Assembly: GCF_047663525.1 (NCBI RefSeq) | Contig: NC_092602.1 | Location: 2,983,501 to 3,047,500 of the forward strand | Origin: Anas platyrhynchos | Taxonomy: Eukaryota; Chordata; Aves; Anseriformes; Anatidae | Length of the DNA: 64,000 nt | Direction: 5' to 3' | Notes under the pieces: generated by a model | Database searches by the model: none | Seen by the model: the letters and a program-made list of their open reading frames with translations, nothing else | What the model was told of the DNA's origin: nothing | Shown here: positions 49,401 through 61,400 of the stretch, in pieces | Numbering within the stretch: position 1 is the first letter of the stretch | How the letters are laid out: each line of letters opens with the position of its first letter | Position numbers and translations under genes: made by a program

Positions 49401-52400
49401 ACAGTCAAAGCTGTGAGAAGATGAGACTGATAGATGATACAAATAAGTTGTCGGGGAAGAGGTGATGAAGCAAAAGTGAATTGAACAGGTTATCTTTCAT
49501 CAGTAAGTTTCAGTTCATCGCTCACCTAGACAACCTTTCACTGTAGATTTGTTTCTAATGTGATATGTTTTTCAATTTGTATTTTCTGTTTCACCGCTCT
49601 GTTACTCCAGCTTTAAGCCAATACCTAAGGAAATCTTGATTAGTGTAATGGTGAATCACTACTGCACTACATATGTTCAATAGAGACATATAGGTTGTAG
49701 ATTCAACCTTCACTTTCCACTGTCTGACAACAGAGAGCTGCTCTTATGCTTTCTTGTTGCAGTCCCACACATTAGTATTTAGTTCCTCCATTTTCGAAAA
49801 GGAAGAAAGATTTATTTATTTTTTAAAACAAATAGATTTGCTGTCTTTCGTCTTGAACAGGCTGTAATCCTGTCACATTTAACTTACTAAATGGTGTGTT
49901 TAAGTCAAAGAATTATTTTTCTCCTATGCTCAATGTTTCTCATCTTCTCTTTGTCTACCTTTACTGCATCCTCTTACATCATAGCACCCACAAGATTTGG
50001 CAATCAAAGAATTAGTGCCTTCCTAGCTTGTGCTCCCGTACCACAATTTGGATCTTCAGTTGAGGTCTTCTTAGCACTTCATTCACCCAAAGGTCAATCC
50101 TGGCTTATGTTTTTAGGTGCTAGTATTTTGCTTTCTCCTCTAATCATAAAAAGGAATGTTACAGCATTCCAGTTGGTTCAAGAGGTTGTACAGCTACATA
50201 GAACTTAGAAGAAACAGCAGGGAATAATCAATTCATTTACATCAAACACACACACAAAAAGGTAGGAATAAATTGTCTGCTTCAATGATTACGAAATCTT
50301 TTTAAGTACTTCAAACAAAGTACAATGAACATGGGGCAAAGTTGGCAGGCTCCTAGCTGCAGCTGTCAGATCCTGAAAATTAGGGAATCAAATGTTGACA
50401 CTTAGAAGGCTAGATGGTTCAATTACAAGTGATCCTAGGTAAAGCTGTGATATTTTTAGTTCTTTACACAACACATTGTACTTTTCAGAGTTCAGCATAG
50501 GGCCCCAAGAGCCTAGACTTTCCCAAGGTATCAGAATAGACTAGTACCATAGCTGTGCTTAGCTACAGTAGTTAAAATAATGTTTTTGAGAATGTGGTAT
50601 AGAAAGTCCTATCTGTTAGTTACCAGATAGGTGAGGTTTGCATATTAATGAGTTAATGCATATTAATGAACGCATATTAAGGAGTTTAATCTGTTCATAC
50701 AGATGCCTGCCTATACCCTGGTAAAACTATAAAAAAGGTAGAGGTTGATACCCTTTGAAAACAGAAGACAGATTTTTTGGCCATACATCTTGTTATTCTT
50801 CCTCTGAAATGGTTGAGTCAATCCAAATCGATGAGAAACAGTTTTCAAGCCCCAAACTAGGCAGATGGATTTTTAAGAGAGTAGCTGTTAAGGAGCTCAC
50901 TAGTTGACCATTAAATGGCTTAAACCAGACCGAGGACATATTATCCTGTTTATTACCTTTCCCCTGACCTTTTCATTAAAGTCCTAGGTACAGTTATATT
51001 CCTGTCTGTCAAAGGCTCCTTAAACAGGAAAAGCGGAGAATAGATGGCAGCGAAGTCTAGAGAACGAAAGTGGCAAATCTGTAGGATTCTTACAGAAGCC
51101 AGAAGCTTTTTGCTGTAAGAAGTTAACCGTCATTTAAGCCAAATGTATGCGGTGATTCAGACATAAAATATAGCTTCACAGAACTGAATGCTCTTTCAGC
51201 ACCCACTGGCATGAATAAATCATCGATTTTATTGATCTGTGCATTTCCTGTGATAACTGAAAATGTTTTTTCATTAAAAATATTCTGATTGGCCCCAATT
51301 ATTAGTAATGGCTATTTTAATATTTCTTTCCTGACCAGAAGCAAGCACTCCTAGAAAAGATATCCTAACTCAGTGCTAATGAAGAATTTTCCTGATCTAT
51401 CTGTCTAATGAGCAGATTACAGGATACTTTCTTTTCAATAGATTGAGATAATACTGGTTGGATCTTTTAGAAGTTTGCCCTTCTGTGTATGAGTTTATAA
51501 CTATATCCAACAGTGGCTGTACTTGCTCAATTTTAGAGCCTCTTAAAAAAAAAATACTGAAAATCTGTCATGATAAGGAACTTTTCCTAACTGAATGTTA
51601 ATACTTTGGACAGTCTGTATCCCATTAATTGGTCTAGTTAAAAAATTAAAACATCTGCTCCTTAATTAATAGAAATAGAGATAATCAACTAAGATTTTCT
51701 GCAGTTACTGTCCTTATGCAAATGTTATTAACAAAACTGTTTATTTGGAATCTTCTTTTGATTTTGTGTTTCAGAAAGATTATTTTTTTTGTACAATTAA
51801 TACTTTATTTTCTGTAGCACTTTCATGTGAAGAACAGTTTGATTATAATACAACCAAATTGATACAGTAATCCACAAAACTTCTAATTGATTTGAAAGTG
51901 AGGGATTAGTCTGTGGTCTGTTCTCTTCTGTAAACAACTTTATCTATTTTCTCCTTTAATGATAATCTTAGAATAAGAACCTTGTAAAAACTTCACATAG
52001 GGCAAGTGTTAACTTTTAAGGAGATGAAAGGAAGGATTTATAGTTACAGTATAGGCACAAGCATTCGAGGAGCTGGGCTGTGATCATTTGATAGTTGCAA
52101 TTCAATTTTGTCATATGTAAAATTACAATAACACTTAAACACTTCAAAAAAGCATTGAGAGAGAACCTGTTGATTGCAATTGCTTTCAGCTAAAGTTAGT
52201 GGAGAAGTCTAACATACCAGAACTGGTGGATTTTTCAATAAACCTGGAACACAATACAGGAAATCTGCCCAGGGATGCTAGATACCTGCCTGCTCCAGGA
52301 CCTTACATGAGATAGTGAAGTCCTGCTTCCATTCAGTCTGTTTCACAGTCTGGATTCCACGCTTTTTACGTTACAGTCGCCCATAAAAATAGCCAAGAGG

Positions 52401-55400
52401 GAAAATCATAATCTTTCGTTGCTTTCATTTGGATAGTTTTTATATCTCAGGGGGCTCTGGCTCGGCTAGCAAACATGAGTCTACAGGCTTGTTTACTTTA
52501 ACCGCTAACTCAGTGCCAACATTTGGTCCTTGTCCAGTCATTTAATCTTTGAAGCTTAAATAACTATTTGCGTTAAGTTGCTTGAGAAAGAAAAGCTCAC
52601 TGGCGGACACAGCCTCGAATGGTGCATTACTGGGGGCACTGACAGATCCATGGGAATTCTGTAGGTTGAGCCTGCTGAGTTTCTACGCAGGGAGCAGTTG
52701 ACCTGGTCTATGGGAAAGTGCTGTTGGTCAAAAATGCAATCCTTTTGGGTGGTTAACTTTACTTTAAAGTGATATGTCTTGACATAGCTATTCTTTCTTG
52801 AACTCTTTGTAGTATTTAAACCGCAGTAAAATCCAATCTTTTATAGCATTTTAAGGGCTTGATTTTTCACATACATATAGATGGGAGCGTGAGATATACA
52901 AAGCTTGAGAAGTAATGCTTACCCAAGTGAAAGCACTAGTATTTTGCAATAAATTTATTTGTTGTTTTTGGAAACCTAACAGAATGATTCTTAGCTTTTA
53001 GACTGGAGAAACCTAATTTTTCCTGAAGATCCCTATCAGCTGCTGACTTAAGTGGAGTTAAATCTAACAGCTCCAGCTCTGAATTTGGCCCTGGATCTAA
53101 AGAAGGTTTCAGTTAGTGAGATTTTGAGAGGTAATCTGTGCTACAGTTGGAGTAGGTGAAGTCTTTTGAAAATTCTGCCAAACTATTGATTGATTTTCTA
53201 CAGGTATTATATTATCATTTTGCTGCTGTTTTTTGTATCTTGTTTCACCTTCTTTGTGGGGGAAAAAAAAAAAAGTTATGTGAAAACTTGCTTACTTTTA
53301 AAAAGCCAGAGGTTGTGGTGAAAGATAGACATCTATCTCCTAAATGAATAGATTTCACTTGTCAGTGTGAGCAGCTTGTAGTTCATTTTGCATGAATTTT
53401 TTATTATATAGACTTAATCAACTAATAATAGAACTTCAGTGGAATCAGTTCTTTAATCAACAAGATCCTTTGACTCCCATTGTAAAATACATTATGCTGT
53501 GCATATTGAATATGCAAATACTCTACCTCCCACTCAAGCTATTTTCAAGACCTTAGAAGTAGTTATAGAAGTGAAGAGAACAATAGTTTGCTTTTCACCC
53601 TGGGATAAACTGTCAGAAAATGGTTCAGTTTTGATTGGTGTATGTGGTCACACAAAATAAGTTTCATCCTTTACATAATTTTTTACTATATTCCACTGAT
53701 CAAATGAAATCTCTCAGGAACTACTCCATCAAGACCGAAGACTCTGCTCCTCTTAAATTTTCCTCGGTTTGCTGGAGAGATTCTATTTATATTCTTATAA
53801 TCTCTTGAAAATCACAGAAAACTTGGTGTTATCTAAATGAGACAAAAAAAAAAAAAGTCTTTTATATTAACTAGGAGGATATAAGTGAATTTGTTATGAA
53901 AAATAATTAATTCTGGTAATACCACACTAATTTGGCAATCATATATTGAAGACAGTAGGACTGTAGCAGATCTGCCTCCATTGTGCAGTGCTGTGGCTTA
54001 GGTGACCTTGTCTATCCTTGTCCTAGGTAGTACGCACAATGTAAAATGGTATTCCAAAGCCACACATAGTCCAATCTGCATAGAGCACATTGAGTAATTT
54101 GTGGGTTTGTTCTTTCACCAAAAACGTTTATAGCTTTTGGCTTTAAAAATAGTTGTGGAGCATAGCAAGGGAGAAGCAGCTTTGGCCTAGATATTGCACA
54201 GGATGGCAGATGAACAGGGTTGATTTCATTTTGGGCGTTTTGCCCAGGACACTTTTTATAGAACATACAGTTACTCTGGGGGTTCTGAGGCTGTGGTCAC
54301 ATTGTTTTTTTGAATTTCTTCTTTAGAAGGGAGAGTGGCATCATTTTGCAAAAACAAGAAAATAATGTAATTTCAAAATCTAAGTTCTTTTATGTTTGAG
54401 CTTTAAACTCCTATCAGTGGTAGCAGGGCTCTTATTTTCTGTCTGGGCCTGCCTGTTTTGCACTCACTCTGCACATGCTGAACCCTCCTCAACGAGGAAC
54501 ATTCTGCAGCCTATTCTTACGCTATTTACTCTAATAAATTGTATTTGTTTTCCATCTTTGGATCTGAATGCATTTTAGAGCTGTGACTGGCAGCTCAAAG
54601 AGCTAAGCCTGTTTGACATATGGAAAGCATTCAGGCAAAGAAAAACATTACACGTTTCTTTCAACACCTGATTTTTTGTATCTCTTACAAATTGAGCGCA
54701 CTTGGATTCTGATATAATTTAGTGAAGGCTGCTATCTGTAAGGATGTGAATTATTATGCTTAGTTTTTAATAAAAATACAAATTCTCCATTAGATTAGGT
54801 TGGGGTGAAACATACTGCATTTCTTTGCTTTTATTTTCCTGTTTTTAAAACCTTAGCTTGTGATATCATTTAGTTCTGCAACAGTCAATGCAACAGAACA
54901 TAAAATTGTAACTATTGAGAACTAGTAGTTAAAAAGAAAGCTAATGTTTTTCCCATGCTCTATTTTTCTGCACTTTCTTACCATGTTTCTTGGTCTGCAG
55001 AGCTCTCTGTGGGTAGGCACTGCTGATCTGGTGCTCTGTTAAAAGTGCAAATTCCTATTACATTACCTTTTTATCATCCATGATTCTCAGAACATTTTGC
55101 AAACAGTGATTAGTTTTCCAGCTGTCAACTGGTGATGAGCAGAGCTGAATGATCTCCGTATTACAAATGAGTGAGCTGGGACGCGGAGCAATATAGCTGG
55201 TTTTCTTATCTCACACAGCAAACAGAGAGCTGGAACTAAGTAGACCCTGGGAATCCTTAATTCCAGTCCTCTATTTTAAACACTTAACCTTCAATATGCA
55301 GTCCAAATAGGATAATTACATGTTATATAGCAACAGTCAGTGATGAGGTCCTTTTTTGCTTTACATTGAATGACAAATGCTTCGATTCTCTCTCTTCTCT

Positions 55401-58400
55401 CTCATTCCAGTTTAAACACTATGTTAATAAGCTCCGGAGCAAGAACACATTTTATAAAAAGAAGCGACTGGAAATAGCAGAAATTACAGCTGAGTATGGT
55501 ATCCTCCAGAGGACAGAAGAACTTCTAAAACAGCGCCACGAGGCTATTCAGCAGCAGTTGGTAATACAGGCATTAACTACTCCCACAGTCCATCATCCTT
55601 GCTTCCCTGATAACTAGCTATATAATAAGATAGATGCTGTTTTGTTAGTTTCTAATATATATCATCCTCAGCGCTCCTGCTGTCATTAGTCATTAGAGTA
55701 CAAAATTTATTTTTGTCTGTTGATTGTGCTAAGCTGCTGTACTTTATGTTCAGCAACTGTTTTTTTTACAGGCAGTCATGAATGTTCTGCCATTTCTTAG
55801 AATGAGGGGCTTGACCCTGCTTTTTGAAGTCAATGGTAAATCTTCACTAACTCCAGTTAGAGCAAGGCTGGATTAGTTTAAATCAGTTTTTGGTATCCAC
55901 ATACATAGTAAGGGCTTTGAAAATAATATCAACAGCAAGTAGGATTCAAGTTACTGCTATGAAATATACAGGAATAATCTTTAAAAAAAGAGGGGGCAGG
56001 AAGTAAAGATTCTATCCCGAGAAAATCTAGCAGAAAATGTGTTTCACAGTAAGTAAAAAATGTTAAACTGGATGAATGATTTTTCTAGGCCAGAAGAGTA
56101 GAAATCTTTTTGCTCTTCTTAACTGTAACCATGTGGGCAGTATACAGTCATCCCAAATGCAAAGAGATTCATTTTTAGCTCACAAAAATCAATTGTTGTA
56201 GAATTTTCTTTTAATATCAGTACTCTTGTTATCAAAATATTTTTATTTATATCTGTTTTTGGTACATGTACATATTTTGCATTTTTTTAAACATAAAACT
56301 ATTTGCTCAATTAAAAAAAAATACATAAAATAGTCTGTGAAAAGATATTCACATAGTTGCAGTGGATGATGTCATGGTATTTCAGTAAGGCACTCACGTT
56401 TAATTAAAAATAAAACCAGAACTGCTACTGGGTAGAATGAAGCACCTAAGCAGTAGGATCAGAGCTGTTCTCGTGATTGCTACTCAGCTAGAAGGAGGGT
56501 GTGTGGATGTATGTTGTCACTAATGATGTGTTTATTTACAGCAGGCTAACTAACGTACACCAGTCATCTCACAATATAATCACTGCAGACAAAAAGCACT
56601 AAATGTTTTTTTGTGATGCGGCTACACATGGTCAATACTATGTTCCTATACGAGTCTGACCTTTTCTAAACTACCTTGTAGCAAAACCAAAGAGCTTTGA
56701 CTTCATAACGTTCTTGTTATCTGTAGGCTCATTCCCGGTGCATCCTGCCAATTCTACATTCGTACCCTCAGATGACTAGTGCACACGTTTTCCCTATGAT
56801 ATCAAAGATACCTTTCCTAGCCTTGGGCACAATGGCCTGTCAGACTATACCCTGCTATTAAAGTCAAAATGCTCCCATCATAGTAGCAGTAGCTAATAGT
56901 AGATATAAATCTTTTTTTAAACGTATGGTTATAAAAGGTTTTGGAGGACAATGGGCTTGGAGTTCACAGATAGATGACTCTTTTAAGAATGAATATTTTG
57001 CTTTTTAATAAATTGTGGATGCATAATCAACACCTAGCTTTCAAATTAGAGCTCTTCCTTACATACATAATGAGCAAGCATTGCTAAATACCATTACATC
57101 AGCATATAATTAAATGTAAAGTTTATGTAAGTATATTATGTAGTGTAATGTATTACTATAGTATAGTGTATATATATATAGTATTACTATAATGAATACA
57201 GTGTTCACTTAGTTTAACTTGACAGTTGTTTATAAAATAATTAGCTACATTGCGTCTTCTGATTAAGCATCTAGATTTACAACAGAGCCTGACCTAAAGT
57301 TTACTTTACTTTGTGGTAGCTTTCTGTTAATTTCATTGGGTGTTAGATAACAAAATAGTGGTGTATTATAGGAAGTTGTTGTTAGCTTGCTGTACAGGCC
57401 CTAGATAAAAAGTCAGTTGTTGGAGCAGCTAAATTATTAATCACTTTCAAAATAAGTTGATTACAGTACGTTTCCACTTTCTTTACTGTATTTCACTTCT
57501 TTGAAGGAATTTGCTTTATTACTCAATTAATAGACTCACACTCAGCCTTTGTTTGTGTGTGTGTTTGCAGCAAGCAATTGAAGACAAAAAAGGTATTTCT
57601 GGATATAGTTACACCCAGGAGGAGCTGGAAAGAGTATCTGCAGTAAAGAGTGAAATGGATGAAATGAAAGGCCGAACACTAGACAACATGTCTGAAATGG
57701 TGATTTTTGTCTTAAATTGTTGTACTACTTCAGTCTCAATTTCTGGTTCCTCAGAGTATAAAACTAACTTTAATATTTTGGTTGTTTTTTTCATTTTCCT
57801 TTAGTATATGTTATATAAACATAAACATATATAAAAACGTGTATTTTCAAACAATATAGACCTGCAAATGTATATTGGAAAAGTTTACTAAAATGTACAT
57901 TTCTTTTGATGAGTGAAGAAGAAATTTAGAATTATTAAAAAAAAAAAAAAAAAGAAAGAAAGAAAGAAACACCTACTTCCCTCCTCTTCAGAAACAGTAG
58001 AGATATCGTCTTGGTTTTAACTTTTTTTGTGTGTGTGTGGTTTCATATTTGTTCTTGCACAGTATTTGAAAAGTTAAGAGGTTTGAATTGTTAACAGAAT
58101 CTTTTTTTTCCTTGTATCACTGGAGTTAAGCATTCATTAAAAACCAATATTTAACATTCCCAAAGAGCTAAATATTTTTTTCTTTTTCTCTGTAGCCTAA
58201 TTTTCAATTATACTTAGATCTGTGGTCTTCCAACTTAATACATAGCCACAGAAGCAAAATAAAAGAGCCCAAAGCAAAATAGCGTTCTTTGAAATCATTA
58301 AGGCACGTTAGAAATAAAATGGTATAATTAAATAGCATGAATCTCAAATAGAAAGCTGGATAGAATTTGAATTTTCAGTATAAATATTTTAAATTGACTC

Positions 58401-61400
58401 TGTTTAAGCATGTTCAAATTTTATTTAACCTATGCAGGGTGTGTTTGCTTGTTTTGTTTTGTTTTAAGGATCTCTTTTTTTTTCAGTCATGTCTATGCAG
58501 CTCATTCTTTTTTCCCACTCCTTAAGTTGTTTAGGTGTCTGGCTTCTGGACATGTCTGTGGTGTTCTCACTTCAAACAATGGAAACAGAATTTGTCTGGT
58601 TTGTGGTAATGACCCTACTGCAATATGGCCTCTTTCCCTTAGTTAATTAGGCCTGCACTTATATTTTATTATACATAGTTCAGTCTCCTTACATCACATG
58701 TTTTTTCTCTCCATATTTTGGTTTTCTTCTCCTTTCTTCTTACATGCCCAATAATATAAATGTAGTATTAATATATTATTTAAGTATATTATTTTGTCCC
58801 TCTATCAGGTAAAAAAACTGAATACTATGGTGGCAGAGAAGAAGTCCAGCTTAGCTCCTGTTATCAAAGAACTGAGACAATTGCGCCAGAAGTGCCAGGT
58901 TAGTAGAAAAACTTCAGAAAAGCTTTAAACAGTGCTTATTAATGAATTAGGGTAGGCAGCAGCAGACTTTGGGAGGCAGTCCTATGTTTTGCTCTGCAAA
59001 TTTGTCCGTGCAGTCAAGTGTTACAGCAGGAGTTTATTGTACCTACAGACTTCTAGTGTTTATATGTCTATGCACATCCTCTCCCTCATAAGGCACCAGT
59101 AACTTCATGGCAATGCAGTTTAGGGGTTGAGCTAAGACCACATAAAAATGGAAGTCAGAATATGATTAGTTATCAGACGCCTAAATGCTTCAAATAATGC
59201 AAATCCCTTGTGTCTCATCAACTTTATTTAATTGCATGCCTTGTTTTGTGTGTTTTTTCTTGTCTTTGAAGTAGGTTTATTTTAATCTATTAAACCTTCC
59301 TCTTGTTCTATGTAAATAAGGTCAAAATTACAAAGAAACATCATTTACAGCTCTGTTGTGTTGTACAAGGACATAATCAACCCTGAAGGAAAGCTGCAAA
59401 TATCAGAATAGGTCAACAGTGATTTTTAACAAACAACAAGAATGGAATTCTTAAAAGCTGACAGTATAGGCACAACATCAGGCAAATATTTCGTCCTTTA
59501 TAGTAATTTCTAAAAATAATAATAAAATTTAATTACTATACCAGGGGAAAATTAAAAAAATCATGGCTTGAAATCATAGCAAAGTTAATTTTCAAATTAG
59601 TTTCAAAGCTTTTTCTGCTTTAAATGGATTGCAAATAATATTTCGTTGATCTAAGACCTATATTAGTCCATATGAATGACAGATTTCTCTCATTGCTGTA
59701 GAAGTAAATAGAGCTATGAAATTCGTAAATTCTTAATTTTCAGTTTTGTAATTATATTTCCTTTCTTCTTGCAAAGACTGCCATATTTGTCTACCACATT
59801 AAAGCTATGGCTGTGGCTGTAAAGAGGAAATTTGCATGCTGTGTTGTGGTGTATACAGCTGATCTGCCAGTATGCAGCTTTACCATGTGTAATAAATAAT
59901 ACCCACGTGCCAGCTAGTTTTATGTAAGTGCCGGTGAGCGTGCCAATAGCTGAGGTTGATGTGTGACACCAACAAGAATGGAGCCTGCTTGAATGTCACA
60001 TGTCAGTTGAAGGCTTTATTTATGTACTCTTTTGCCCTTTTCACATAAGGAATTAACTCAAGAATGCGATGAAAAAAAAATCCAGTATGACAGTTGTGCA
60101 GCAGGGCTAGAGAGCAATCGCTCCACGCTGGAACAGGTAAGATGGTGCCTTGGTCACACATTACTAAATGCTGTGCAACATGTTATTTATTATATCTATT
60201 TATTATGGTTTGATACATTCCTGTCTTCCCTTTTGATATGGAAGCTCACTGCAGGTGGAAATGAGTAAGTGGTGATCTACAACTACATAAATCATGCATG
60301 AAACTGCTGTGGACTAGCTACAGACCCACACATCTCCTGTTCTGAATGAGCTCAGTGGTACATGTACATCGCTCCATCCACTGAAGTCCAGCACCGGTTA
60401 GCAAAAGTATTGTAAAAGATCCATCTGCCAGAAATCCTGCTGACCTAGTAGTATCTGTTAGGAGAGAATCTGACAATGAAATGTTAAGGATTAATTTGTG
60501 AAGACAAATCTTCAAATGCATTTAGCAGACTCACTACATTAGCAAAACCAATCCAATGGTTAATTAATGCACTGAAACTGATGGCAAGGATACTTATTAA
60601 ATGTGATTTGTCTTGCATTCTTGAAAATTATAGACAAAAAAAAAAATATATATATATATATATTTCTTTTTAAATGCAGCCATATAAGTATAGCTAAGGG
60701 CTTGTCTGTATGTAGTTTACATATTGCTTGCACTACAACACTTCTAGGAAGGGAGGTACCTAAACTAGTTCTATACTCCGATGTGGGGTCAGTATTAATG
60801 TACGTGAATCTGCTTTATCTCACTAGATTACCTCCTATGAGCTTTGTTTGGACTTGATTTCTCAAGGGTTTGCCAACATAAGGAATGTATTTTGCAATAA
60901 AAAAAGGTGTACATTTAAAGTGTAGGTGGATATATAGATATTCTTTCCCTGCAGTAAAAGTACCTATATATGGTTTAATCCAAGAATAATAAAAGAACGT
61001 ACAGATGAACCTGCTATGTGGTAGACCTTCTGTAAGAACTATTTTGCAATATCAACCTAGGCTTTTTCCTTGGCAGACAAACCTTAGTCATGTTCTAACA
61101 CACGATGACAATCAAGTCCACTGATTAGGCTGGATGTGACTGTCAACAAACTTTTGCAGCGGAACTGGTGAATTCAGTTTTCCAGCTGATGGTCTGAAAT
61201 TCATACGGAGACACAGCTTTGGAGTTGACAACTTCATTGTGGTTTAGGAGTACATGTAATCCAAATTCCATTGAATTACCAATATTCTTGGTATATTTTC
61301 TTGGACCGTTTAGGGATGGGACTAGCCCCCTATCTCCATACCCCTCAACATAATTATTGATTGCTAATTGACATACCATCAACCTGTCTGTAGGTTCTAA

